Source: Amycolatopsis sp. CA-128772
GTDB taxonomy: Bacteria > Actinomycetota > Actinomycetes > Mycobacteriales > Pseudonocardiaceae
NCBI RefSeq assembly: GCF_002904295.1
Contig: NZ_PPHG01000067.1
Span: 62,001 to 126,000, forward strand
Reading direction: 5' to 3'
DNA length: 64,000 bases
The position numbers and the translations under genes are program-made. Below, one piece after another: positions 33,534 to 41,990 of this stretch. Below the pieces are notes generated by a model. That model had not been told where the DNA came from. It worked only from the letters and a program-made list of their open reading frames with translations, and ran no database searches. The stretch's first letter is position 1; each line of letters starts with the position of its first letter.

Positions 33534-36491
33534 GTGGAGTTCAGCGCAGACACCCAGGCCACCTACCTTCCCGCGGATCCCCCGCGGGACGGCGTGCTGG
33601 CCTTGTGGGGCGAGGACGTGGCCGGCGGGACCACGATCGAGCTCGTGCTGCCCCGGGGAGCCAAGTTCGCGCGGACGAAGGTCGACGCGGAGCTGGTCCC
33701 GCTCGAGCGGGCGCTGCCGCGGCTGCTGGCGGTGGGGGAGGGGGCCAGCCCGGCGGTCGCGGCGTGGTCGGCCGCGGTCAACGCGGGGGTGAACCTCGTC
33801 GCCCGGGGCCGGCTGCGCCCCGCGGTGTCCCCGGCCGGCGCGGCGGCCTGGCGCATCGGCCCGCTCGACGCCGCCGACGAAGAGCTGCTGCGAGGGCTGG
33901 CGGGCGCGCTGCCACCGGAGGCGTACGCGCTGCCGCTGACGGGGCTGAAACGCATCCGCCTGCACTCGCCGGACTCCCTGGTCCGCGCGCTCTGGGACGC
34001 GACGGCCGACCTGCTGGTCCGCAGCCCGGCCGCGCCCGTCGGCGCCGGCGACCCGGCGTTCGCGGCCCGCGAGCCGGCGTTGCCGGGCCCGGACGGCGCC
34101 GCGTGGCTGACGGAACTGGAGGCCCGCGAGCCACGCGGGGTGCAGGTGCTCCTGCGCGTCGAGGGCCGGGACGACGACTCGTTCGCCGGCGTGCTGGCGG
34201 TGCGCAGCCGGGCGGAGCCGAGCCTGGTGGTGGAGGCGGCGACGCTGTGGGACGCGCCGGACGCGGTCCTGAACCGCCTCGGTGACCAGGTCGAGACGCA
34301 GCTCCTGCTGGGCTTGCGCCGCGGCGCGCGGGCCTGGGCACCGCTGAGCCGCGTGCTGGCCGAGCCGGCGCCGGCGTCCCTCGCCCTGTCCGACGACGAG
34401 GTGGTCGACCTCCTCACCGACGGCGCCCGCGAGCTGGGCGGCGCGGGCATCGAGGTGCTGTGGTCGAAGGGGCTGTTCGCGGGCGAGGTGAAGGCGAAGG
34501 CGAGCGCCACCCAGGCGCCGGCGAGCGTCGCGGGGCCGGAGTTCGCGCTGCGTTCGCTGCTGGAGTTCCGCTGGCAGCTCAGCCTCGGCGGCGAGCAGCT
34601 GACCGAAGCCGAGGTGGCGGCCCTGGCCGAGGCGAAACGGCCGCTGGTCCGCCTGCGCGGGCAGTGGGTGCGGGTGGATCCGCAGCTGCTGGCCCGGGTC
34701 CGCGGCCGCACCCGCAAGCTGGACGCGGGCGAGGCATTGGCGGCGGCGCTGACGGGCGAGCTGGAGCTGGACGGCGAGCGGGTGGAGTTCGTGGCACCGC
34801 CGGCGCTGGGCGGGCTGGCCGCCCGTATCCGGGACCGGGCGGAGGCCGCGGTGGCGCCGCCGGAGGGGCTGCGGGCAACGTTGCGCCCGTACCAGCAGGC
34901 GGGCCTGGCCTGGCTGGCGACGATGACGGGGCTCGGGCTGGGTGCGTGCCTGGCCGACGACATGGGGTTGGGGAAGACGATCCAGTTGATCGCCCTCCAC
35001 CTGCACCGGCGAGAGCTGGCGAGGTCGGCCGGGCTCGCCTCGGCCGGACAACCGGGGGCGGCGCCCGTGGTGGCTGGTGGTGCGGCGGTGCCGGGGGAGG
35101 CGCCGCAGGCGGGGCCGGCGCCCGCGGCGGGTGGTAATGCGGCGGTGCCCGTCGAGGTCGCGCAACCGGGGCCGGCACCGGTTGGCGAGCCGGTGGCAGC
35201 CGGTGATGAGCCGTTTCCCGCCGAGCCCCCGCTCACCGCCGGCGGGCCCACCCTCGTCCTCTGTCCCACCTCCCTCCTCGGCAACTGGGAGCGCGAGTTC
35301 GCCCGCTTCGCCCCCGGCATCCCCGTCCGCCGGTTCCACGGCGGCCGCCGTCACCTCGACGATCTCGCGGCCGACGAGGTCGTCCTCGCCACCTACGGCG
35401 TTCTCCGGCGGGATCGCGAGACCCTGTCCGAAGTGGACTGGGGTCTCGTCGCCGCCGATGAAGCGCAGCACGTCAAGAATCCGCTGTCCGCCACCGCCAA
35501 GGAACTGCGCAAGATTCCCGCGCAAGCCAAAGTCGCCCTCACCGGCACCCCGGTCGAAAACCGGCTCACCGAACTGTGGTCCATCGTGGACTGGACCACG
35601 CCCGGCCTGCTCGGTCCGCTCGACCGCTTCCGCCGGACCGTCGCGCGGCCGATCGAACGCGACCGGGACAAGGCCGTCACCGAGCGGCTGGCCGCCACCG
35701 TCCGGCCGTTCCTGCTCCGGCGGCGCAAGAGCGACCCGGACATCGCCCCGGAGCTGCCGCCCAAGACCGAGACCGACCGGTTCGTGCCGCTGACCGCCGA
35801 GCAGACCACGCTGTACGAGGCCGTCGTGCGGGAGAACCTCGCCGAAATCCGCGAGACGCAGGGCATCAAGCGGCGCGGCCAGGTGCTGCAGCTGCTCACC
35901 GAGCTCAAGCAGATCTGCAACCACCCCGCCCAGTTCCTCAAAGAACCGCACGGCGCGCTCACCGGCCGTTCCGGCAAGCTCGCCGCGTTCGAAGAACTGC
36001 TGGACGTGATCCTCGACGAGGGCGAAAGCGTGCTCGTCTTCAGTCAGTACGTCCAGCTCTGCCGGCTGCTCCGGCGCCGGCTCCAGGACCGCGGCCTGCC
36101 CACCGAACTGCTCTCCGGCGACAGCTCGCCGGCGAAACGCCAGGACATGGTCGACCGGTTCCAGGCCGGCGAAATCCCGGTCTTCCTGCTCTCGCTCAAG
36201 GCCGGCGGCGTCGGGCTCAACCTGACCCGGGCCACCCACGTGATCCACTACGACCGCTGGTGGAACCCCGCGGTCGAAGACCAGGCCACCGACCGCGCGT
36301 ACCGCATCGGGCAGGACAGGCCCGTCCAGGTGCACCGGCTGATCGCCGAGGGCACCCTCGAAGAGCGGATCGCGCAGGTCCTCGAAAAGAAGCGCGGGCT
36401 CGCCGAGTCGATCGTCGGTGCGGGAGAGGACTGGATCACCGAGCTGTCCGACGACGAGCTCGCCGACCTCGTCCGGCTCGGGAGCGGGTGA
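33534..36491 (+). CDS. SNF2-family DEAD/DEAH-type DNA translocase
   Basis: 985 residues. The N-terminal ~400 residues form the bacterial SNF2-associated region. The ATPase core follows, with LADDMGLGKTIQLIALHLH (motif I), VLCPTSLLGNWEREFARFAP (Ia), AADEAQHVKN (II), ALTGTPVENRLTELWSI (III), FSQYVQL (IV), LSLKAGGVGLNLTRATHVIHYDRWWNP (V) and DRAYRIGQ (VI). An Ala/Pro/Gly-rich stretch of ~60 residues at ~505-565 interrupts lobe 1. Coupled by ATGA to a SWIM protein, its usual partner. Role in DNA repair or remodelling is inferred. GTG 33534 chosen; ATG 33459 is possible but adds 25 unlikely residues. Confidence 0.9.
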   Translation: MEFSADTQATYLPADPPRDGVLALWGEDVAGGTTIELVLPRGAKFARTKVDAELVPLERALPRLLAVGEGASPAVAAWSAAVNAGVNLVARGRLRPAVSPAGAAAWRIGPLDAADEELLRGLAGALPPEAYALPLTGLKRIRLHSPDSLVRALWDATADLLVRSPAAPVGAGDPAFAAREPALPGPDGAAWLTELEAREPRGVQVLLRVEGRDDDSFAGVLAVRSRAEPSLVVEAATLWDAPDAVLNRLGDQVETQLLLGLRRGARAWAPLSRVLAEPAPASLALSDDEVVDLLTDGARELGGAGIEVLWSKGLFAGEVKAKASATQAPASVAGPEFALRSLLEFRWQLSLGGEQLTEAEVAALAEAKRPLVRLRGQWVRVDPQLLARVRGRTRKLDAGEALAAALTGELELDGERVEFVAPPALGGLAARIRDRAEAAVAPPEGLRATLRPYQQAGLAWLATMTGLGLGACLADDMGLGKTIQLIALHLHRRELARSAGLASAGQPGAAPVVAGGAAVPGEAPQAGPAPAAGGNAAVPVEVAQPGPAPVGEPVAAGDEPFPAEPPLTAGGPTLVLCPTSLLGNWEREFARFAPGIPVRRFHGGRRHLDDLAADEVVLATYGVLRRDRETLSEVDWGLVAADEAQHVKNPLSATAKELRKIPAQAKVALTGTPVENRLTELWSIVDWTTPGLLGPLDRFRRTVARPIERDRDKAVTERLAATVRPFLLRRRKSDPDIAPELPPKTETDRFVPLTAEQTTLYEAVVRENLAEIRETQGIKRRGQVLQLLTELKQICNHPAQFLKEPHGALTGRSGKLAAFEELLDVILDEGESVLVFSQYVQLCRLLRRRLQDRGLPTELLSGDSSPAKRQDMVDRFQAGEIPVFLLSLKAGGVGLNLTRATHVIHYDRWWNPAVEDQATDRAYRIGQDRPVQVHRLIAEGTLEERIAQVLEKKRGLAESIVGAGEDWITELSDDELADLVRLGSG

Positions 36492-37651
36492 TGCCGCCAC
36501 GGCGGAACTTCGGCACCACCTGGTGGGGCCGCGCCTGGGTCGACGCCCTGGAGCAACGCGCGAAGCTCGACCCGAACCGGCTGCCGCGCGGGCGGACGTA
36601 CGCGCGCAAAGGCACGGTCAGCGAGCTGCACGTCGGCGCCGGCGACGTCACGGCGCGGGTGCGCGGCAGCCGGCCGCGGCCCTACCAGGTGAAGATCACC
36701 ATGCGCACCTTCACCGACGGCGAGTGGGACACCCTGCTCGGCGTGGTCGGCACGCAACTCGGGCACGCGGCCGCGCTGCTCGACGGCGAGCTGCCCGGCG
36801 CGCTGGCCGAGCAGGCCCGGGAAGCGGGTGCCGACCTGCTGCCGGGCCCGGGCGACCTGCGGCCGCGGTGCTCGTGCCCGGACTCGGCGAACCCCTGCAA
36901 GCACGTCGCCGCGGTGTACTACCTGGTCGCCGACGAGGTGGACCGCGACCCGTTCACGCTCTTCCTGCTGCGCGGCCGTCCGCGGGCGGACGTGCTGGCC
37001 GAACTCCGCGCCCGCCGGTCGCCGGCGCGCGGTGAACGACCGAAGCTGCCGAAGCCCGCCGACGAAGGTCTGACCCCGCGAGCGGCCTACACGCGGCGGC
37101 CGGGCCCGCTCCCGGCGTTGCCCCCGCCACCGCGGATCCCCGGACCGCCGGCGGTCCTGGACCTCGACCCGCCCCCGGCCACGGGCTGGACGGCCGCGGC
37201 CCTCTCCGCCCTCGCGGCGGACGCGGCCGCCCTCGCCCGCGATCTCCTGACGAGCGACGTGACGGCGACGCAGCTGACGTTCGAGGAGGACCTCGCCCGC
37301 CGCGCGGCCGCCCGCACCGGCCCGGAGATCACCGCCCTGGCCACGGCGGCGCACCTCCCACCCCGCGACCTGACCCGCTGGGCCGAGGCTTGGCGCGAAG
37401 CAGGCCGCGGCGGCTTGGCCGTCCTGCGCGACACGTGGCAGCCCGGCCCGGGCCCCCTGGCCGAGGCGCAGCAGATCCTGGCGGACGCGGGCCTGCCGGG
37501 AACGCCGAAGGTGTGGCGAAACCGCCTCACCCAAGGAGAACTGCAACTCCGCTACGGCCGCGACGCGCGCTGGTACCGCTTCGTCCGCGAAGGAGGGGAG
37601 TGGTGCCTTGACGGCCCACCCTCGGCGAGCCCCCTCGACCTCGTCTACTGA
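36491..37651 (+). CDS. SWIM zinc-finger protein, SNF2 partner
   Basis: 386 residues. The N-terminal FGTTWWGRAWVDALE is a hallmark of the family. The SWIM zinc finger CSCPDSANPCKHVAAVYYLVAD (CxCxnCxH) at ~131-150 would bind one zinc and could contact DNA or protein. A Pro-rich linker (~185-215) and a helical C-terminal domain follow. The gene starts inside the helicase stop (ATGA), so the two products are made together and probably act as a complex. Converges on the hydrolase gene with a 7-bp overlap. Confidence 0.88.
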   Translation: MPPRRNFGTTWWGRAWVDALEQRAKLDPNRLPRGRTYARKGTVSELHVGAGDVTARVRGSRPRPYQVKITMRTFTDGEWDTLLGVVGTQLGHAAALLDGELPGALAEQAREAGADLLPGPGDLRPRCSCPDSANPCKHVAAVYYLVADEVDRDPFTLFLLRGRPRADVLAELRARRSPARGERPKLPKPADEGLTPRAAYTRRPGPLPALPPPPRIPGPPAVLDLDPPPATGWTAAALSALAADAAALARDLLTSDVTATQLTFEEDLARRAAARTGPEITALATAAHLPPRDLTRWAEAWREAGRGGLAVLRDTWQPGPGPLAEAQQILADAGLPGTPKVWRNRLTQGELQLRYGRDARWYRFVREGGEWCLDGPPSASPLDLVY

Positions 37652-38889
37652 GCTTCAGCGTGCTCGGCCTTCCAAGCGTTGTACGTGTAGTCCAGGAACC
37701 GCGCCACCCCGCGGACCACGTGCGCCGACCGCACCGACGTGAACACGTCGAACGCGTGCTGCGCTCCCGCCAGCTCCGCGTACGCCACCGGCTGCCGGGA
37801 CTTCTCCCGCAACCGCCGCACGAACTCGCGGGCCTCGCGGACCGGGACCAGGGAGTCGTCGCGCCCGTGGATCACGAAGAACGGCGGTGCGTCCGACGTG
37901 ATCCGGTCCAGCGGGGACGCCGCGATGTAGTCGTCCAGGTGGGACACCGGGTCGCGGTCCGGGGCGAACACCCGGCGTGCGATCAGGCTTTCCAGCCGGT
38001 ACTTGCTCGCCGGCGCCCCGGAGGTCGCCGCGAAGTCGTACACGCCGTAGTGGGGGACGCACGCCTGGACGCTCGTGTCCGCGTCCTCGAACGACGGCTG
38101 CAGCGCCGGGTCGTTCTGCGACAACGCCAGCAACGCCGACAGGTGCCCGCCCGCCGAACCGCCCGTCACCGCCACGAACCGGGGGTCGCCGCCGTACGCG
38201 GTGATCGATGAGCGGATCCAGGCCAGTGCCTGCTTCGCCGCGACGATGTGCGCCGGCCAGCGGTGGGCCGGGGCCAGCGGGTAGTTGATCGCGACGCACA
38301 CCCAGCCGCGGCGGGCCAGGTAGCGCATCAGGGGCCGGCCCTGCTCCTCCTTGTTGCCGATCACCCACGCGCCGCCGTGGACCTGCAGCAGCACCGGGGC
38401 GCCGGAAACCGGTTCCGCCGGGCGGTAGACGTCCAGCAGGAACCGCTTGCCGCCCGGGGCGTAGGCGATGTTGCGGTCGACCCGCACGTCCGGGGCGCCC
38501 ATCCGGAACGGCAGCGCCAGTTCGCCCCACGGCAGGCCCAGGTCCGAACGGCCCAGCTCCTCCGCATAGTCCGAACCCAGCGCCGACGTCAGTGCCTTCT
38601 CGATCTCCTCGCGGGCGCCGTGCCCGGTGCGGACCAGCGTGGCCAGCCCGGCGGCGGACGCGGCCGCCATCGCCAGGCCGGCCTTCGTCGACCGGTCGCC
38701 GACGCCGTGGCGGGCGGTGTGGATCAGGGCGTCCGCCGCCGTCAGGGCCAGGAACTGCGGGGCCAGTTCGCTGGTCAGCCAGCCGGCGAAGAACGCCGGG
38801 ATCGTCGTGGACCGGGCCCGCAGCGGGCGGAGCGCGTTCGCGGTCAGACCGAGCTGGACCGCGCGACGGATCAGGAAGTTCGGCTGCAC
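37645..38889 (-). CDS. Alpha/beta-hydrolase, hormone-sensitive-lipase-type esterase
   Basis: 414 residues. An N-terminal ~130-residue hydrophobic/helical region precedes the esterase domain. HSL-family marks are the oxyanion motif HGGAW, the nucleophile elbow GGSAGG, the Asp in HGRDDSLVP and the His in GAQHAFDVF. Resembles mycobacterial LipQ-type carboxylesterases with a membrane-associated N-terminus. GTG start at 38889, with no clear ribosome site. Divergent from the WS/DGAT gene, so the pair may handle storage-lipid turnover (inference). Confidence 0.85.
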   Translation of the reverse strand: MQPNFLIRRAVQLGLTANALRPLRARSTTIPAFFAGWLTSELAPQFLALTAADALIHTARHGVGDRSTKAGLAMAAASAAGLATLVRTGHGAREEIEKALTSALGSDYAEELGRSDLGLPWGELALPFRMGAPDVRVDRNIAYAPGGKRFLLDVYRPAEPVSGAPVLLQVHGGAWVIGNKEEQGRPLMRYLARRGWVCVAINYPLAPAHRWPAHIVAAKQALAWIRSSITAYGGDPRFVAVTGGSAGGHLSALLALSQNDPALQPSFEDADTSVQACVPHYGVYDFAATSGAPASKYRLESLIARRVFAPDRDPVSHLDDYIAASPLDRITSDAPPFFVIHGRDDSLVPVREAREFVRRLREKSRQPVAYAELAGAQHAFDVFTSVRSAHVVRGVARFLDYTYNAWKAEHAEAQ

Positions 38890-38942
38890 CAGCGCGATGA
38901 TACCGGCGAGTAGGGTGACGCGCCGCTCACCGGAAGTGGCCT

Positions 38943-38948
38943 ACCCTG
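38943..38948 (+). promoter_or_regulatory. -10 element (TACCCT) of the WS/DGAT gene
   Basis: TACCCT ends 5 bp before ATG 38954. Absence of a ribosome site suggests leaderless transcription. Confidence 0.4.
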
Positions 38949-38953
38949 GCGCC

Positions 38954-40339
38954 ATGCAGAGACTGAGCGGCCTCGACGCGAGCTTCCTCTACCTCGAGAC
39001 GCCCGCTCAGGTCCTGCACGTCTGCGGACTGCTCGTGCTGGACGGTTCGACCGTCCCCGGCGGCTATTCGTTCGCGAAGCTCGAGGAGAAACTCGACGCG
39101 CGGGTCCGGGAAATCCCGGCGTTCCGCCGCAAACTGCACAATCCGCTCTGGAACCTCGGCCACCCCGTGTGGGTCGAGGACGAGGACTTCGACCTCGACC
39201 ACCACGTGCACCGCATCGGCGTGCCCGCCCCGGGCGACCGCACCGAGCTGGCCGCCCTGTGCGCGCACATCGCCGGGCAGCAGCTCGACCGCGCGCACCC
39301 GCTGTGGCAGCTGTACGTCATCGAGGGCCTGGCCGACGGCCAGTTCGCCGTCCTGCTCAAGATGCACCACGCGAGCGTCGACGGCGTCAGCGGCGCCGGC
39401 CTGATCACCCACCTCGCCGGGCTGGAGCCGGACGGGCCGATGCCGGAGGTCGGCGAGCGCGGCAATGCCGGGCCGCCGTCGCCGCTGGACCTGCTGCGCT
39501 CCGGTGTCGAGAACGTCGTGCGACGGCCCGCCGAGGTCGCGCGGCTGCTGCCGGACCTGCTGGGTCTGGTGCCGCGGTGGCTCGGCCGGGCGGTGCGCGG
39601 CCAGGGGATGCCGGTGCCCTTCACCGCGCCGAGGACGTCGCTCAACGGCACGATCACCGGGCACCGCAGTGTCGCGTTCGCGCAGCTCGACCTGGCCGAG
39701 GTCAAGGAGGTCAAGAACGCCTTCGGGGTCACGGTGAACGACGTCGTGCTCGCGCTCGTCGCCGGGGCGCTGCGGGAGTTCCTCGCCGCGCGCGGCGAGC
39801 TGCCGGCGGACCCGCTGGTGGCGACCGTCCCGGTCTCGGTGCACGACCGCACCGAACGGGAGCACGGCAGCAACAAGGTTTCGGCGTTCTTCGCCTCCCT
39901 GCCGACGCACCTGGCCGACCCGGCCGCGCGGGTGTTCTTCCTCGCCGAGGCCAACCGGCGGTCGAAGGACCACCACCACGACATCGACGCCGACATGCTG
40001 CAGGACTGGGCGCAGTTCTCGGCCGCGACGGCGTTCGGGCTCGCCGTGCGCGCGTATTCGGCGCTGCGGCTGGCCGAAAAGCACCCGGTGGTGCACAACC
40101 TGGTCGTTTCGAACGTGCCCGGCCCGCCGATGCCGCTGTACTTCCTCGGCGCGCGGATCACCGGTTTCTACCCGCTCGGCCCGGTCTTCCACGGCGCCGG
40201 GCTGAACGTCACGGTGCTGTCCAACGCCGGCCGGGTGCACGTCGGCCTGCTCGGCGCGCGCGAGCTGGTCAAGGACCTGTGGCCGCTGGCCGACGCGCTG
40301 CCGGACGCGCTCGCCGAGCTGCTCAAGGCTGCGGGCTGA
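38954..40339 (+). CDS. Wax ester synthase/acyl-CoA:diacylglycerol acyltransferase (WS/DGAT)
   Basis: 461 residues. Catalytic HHASVDG (HHxxxDG) at ~137-143, MQRLSGLDASFLYLETP at the N-terminus and the C-terminal NLVVSNVPGPPMPLYFLGARI, all typical of the Tgs family. Esterifies diacylglycerol or fatty alcohols with acyl-CoA to make storage lipid. The preceding esterase is divergent. The 3' end overlaps the ddn-like gene by 17 bp, tail to tail. Storing propionyl- or acyl-CoA released by steroid breakdown is a plausible link, but no KstR box is present. Confidence 0.92.
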   Translation: MQRLSGLDASFLYLETPAQVLHVCGLLVLDGSTVPGGYSFAKLEEKLDARVREIPAFRRKLHNPLWNLGHPVWVEDEDFDLDHHVHRIGVPAPGDRTELAALCAHIAGQQLDRAHPLWQLYVIEGLADGQFAVLLKMHHASVDGVSGAGLITHLAGLEPDGPMPEVGERGNAGPPSPLDLLRSGVENVVRRPAEVARLLPDLLGLVPRWLGRAVRGQGMPVPFTAPRTSLNGTITGHRSVAFAQLDLAEVKEVKNAFGVTVNDVVLALVAGALREFLAARGELPADPLVATVPVSVHDRTEREHGSNKVSAFFASLPTHLADPAARVFFLAEANRRSKDHHHDIDADMLQDWAQFSAATAFGLAVRAYSALRLAEKHPVVHNLVVSNVPGPPMPLYFLGARITGFYPLGPVFHGAGLNVTVLSNAGRVHVGLLGARELVKDLWPLADALPDALAELLKAAG

Positions 40340-40820
40340 GCACCACGACCGGGATCTCCCGCTCGGTCCACGCCTGGTACTTCGCGAAGTCCGCGTACAG
40401 CTCGACCAGCCGCGGCCAGAGCTCGTCGCGTTCGGCCGGCCCGGCCTCCCGCGCCCGGACCGGGACCCCGCGGCGGCCCTTGAGGCCGATCCGGGTTTCG
40501 GGGTGCGCCAGCAGGTTGAAGTACCACTGAGGGTGCCTGGGCAGGCCGCCTTGGGACGCGACGATGACGACGTCCTCGCCGTCCCGCAGGTACAGCAGCG
40601 GCGTGGTGAACAACCGGCCCGACCTGCGGCCGCGGTGTTCCAGCAGCAGCGTCGGCACCGGCTTGCGGAACCCGGCCCCGATCCGCCAGGTGCTGCCGAC
40701 CCGCCCGCCGGTCAGCCGGAAGACCGCCACCTGCGCCTTCGCCGCGTACTTGATGACCTTGGCCGTGACCGGCGAGTCCAGGCCGCCGGGGGCCTGCTCC
40801 GGCAAGCTGAAGCGTCCCAA
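40323..40820 (-). CDS. Deazaflavin (F420)-dependent nitroreductase-family protein, Ddn-like
   Basis: 165 residues. DUF385/Ddn-fold marks: GRVGSTWRIGAGFRKPVPTLLLEHRGRRSG, then TTPLLYLRDGEDVVIVASQGG, HPQWYFNLLAHPETRIGLKG and LWPRLVELYADFAKYQAWTEREIPVVVL. The motif set is that of F420H2-dependent quinone/nitro reductases such as mycobacterial Ddn (Rv3547). Ddn also lies near the steroid side-chain genes in M. tuberculosis. Divergent from chsE1 over an intergenic region with a KstR box, so co-regulation is possible. Confidence 0.87.
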   Translation of the reverse strand: MGRFSLPEQAPGGLDSPVTAKVIKYAAKAQVAVFRLTGGRVGSTWRIGAGFRKPVPTLLLEHRGRRSGRLFTTPLLYLRDGEDVVIVASQGGLPRHPQWYFNLLAHPETRIGLKGRRGVPVRAREAGPAERDELWPRLVELYADFAKYQAWTEREIPVVVLSPQP

Positions 40821-40896
40821 CGTGAGCTCCTTCGTCGGCGTGGACGGCGGCCCGTGCCCGGCGGGGGTTGCCGTGCCGGTGCTTTCCGGTTAAGAC

Positions 40897-40910
40897 TAGA
40901 ACATGTTTCA
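40897..40910. promoter_or_regulatory. KstR box C (chsE1 operon)
   Basis: TAGAACATGTTTCA matches all 8 fixed consensus positions. TATTGC (40912-40917) is a -10 candidate directly after it, so binding would block initiation. Confidence 0.85.
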
Positions 40911-40936
40911 GTATTGCGTCGATCCGGAGGGCGGGC

Positions 40937-41986
40937 GTGGACTTCACCCTTGACGAAACCCAGACCGAGATCGCCGCGCTGGCCGCGAAAGTGCTCGGCT
41001 CGGAAGACGATCCGTGGCGCGCACTGGCGGCGGCCGGGCTGCTCGCCCTCGCGCTGCCGTCGGACCTCGGAGGCGACGGTCTCGGCGTCGCGGAGGTCGC
41101 CCAGGTCCTCACCGGAACCGGCCGGGTCGCCGCGCCTGCGCCCGCCTACGCCGCGCTGGCGCTGGGTGTCCTGCCCGTCGAGACGCTCGGCACGCCCGCG
41201 CAGCGCGCCGCCCTCCTGCCGCCGGTCGCGGCCGGGGACGGCCTGCTGACCGCGGCCCTGCACGAGCCGTCCGCCCCGCTGGCCGCCCGGCCCGCGACCA
41301 CCGCGCGCGCCGACGACGGCCACTGGGTGCTCGACGGCGTCAAGACCGCCGTCCCGTACGCGGCCGAGGCGCAGCGGATCCTCACGCCGGTGTCCACTCC
41401 GCACGGCACCGCCGTCTACCTGGTCGATCCGCACGCCGAGGGCGTCACGCTCGTCCCCACGCGCAACTCGGCCGGAACTCCCGAATGCACCGTGCGCCTG
41501 GCCGCCGTCGCCGTCGAGGAGACCGACCTGCTGGCCGACGGGGACGCCGTCGCCGTCCTGCACCGGTTCGCGCTGGCCGGCGCGCTCGCCCACGGCGACG
41601 GCCTGCTGGCCGGCGCGCTCGCGCTGACCGTCAAGCACGTCGGCGAACGCACCCAGTTCGGCCGTCCACTCGCGACGTTCCAGGCGGTGGCCGGGCAGAT
41701 CGCCGACGTCTACGTGGCCGCCCGGACCGTGCACCTCGCCGTGACGTCCGCGGTGTGGCGGCTGGCTTCGGGTCTCGACGCGGACGCCGAACTCGACGTC
41801 GCCGCCTACTGGTTCGCCTCGCAGGCCCCGGAAGCGCTGGCGACCTGCCACCACCTGCACGGCGGCGTCGGCGTCGACGAAACCTATCCGCTGCACCGGT
41901 ATTCGTCGGCGGTCAAGGATCTCGGCCGGGCGCTCGGCGGCGCCGCGCACCGGCTCGGCAGGCTCGGCGAACGAGTGGCGGGGTGA
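40937..41986 (+). CDS. chsE1: Acyl-CoA dehydrogenase subunit ChsE1 (FadE28-like)
   Basis: 349 residues, short for the family like FadE28. VDFTLDETQTEIAALAAKVLG start; HVGERTQFGRPLATFQAVAGQIADVYV; HHLHGGVGVDETYPLHRYSSAVKDL near the end. In mycobacteria FadE28 (ChsE1) pairs with FadE29 (ChsE2) as an alpha2beta2 enzyme that dehydrogenates 3-oxo-pregnene-20-carboxyl-CoA. The next gene is the partner. GTG 40937 follows GGAGG. First gene of a tight five-gene operon. Confidence 0.9.
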   Translation: MDFTLDETQTEIAALAAKVLGSEDDPWRALAAAGLLALALPSDLGGDGLGVAEVAQVLTGTGRVAAPAPAYAALALGVLPVETLGTPAQRAALLPPVAAGDGLLTAALHEPSAPLAARPATTARADDGHWVLDGVKTAVPYAAEAQRILTPVSTPHGTAVYLVDPHAEGVTLVPTRNSAGTPECTVRLAAVAVEETDLLADGDAVAVLHRFALAGALAHGDGLLAGALALTVKHVGERTQFGRPLATFQAVAGQIADVYVAARTVHLAVTSAVWRLASGLDADAELDVAAYWFASQAPEALATCHHLHGGVGVDETYPLHRYSSAVKDLGRALGGAAHRLGRLGERVAG

Positions 41987-41990
41987 GCGG

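Noticed and set aside
32271..36500. 1409-residue open frame on the minus strand
   Set aside because: Runs antisense to fadE34 and the SNF2 helicase gene, both with full motif sets; the product has repetitive Gly/Arg/Asp composition.
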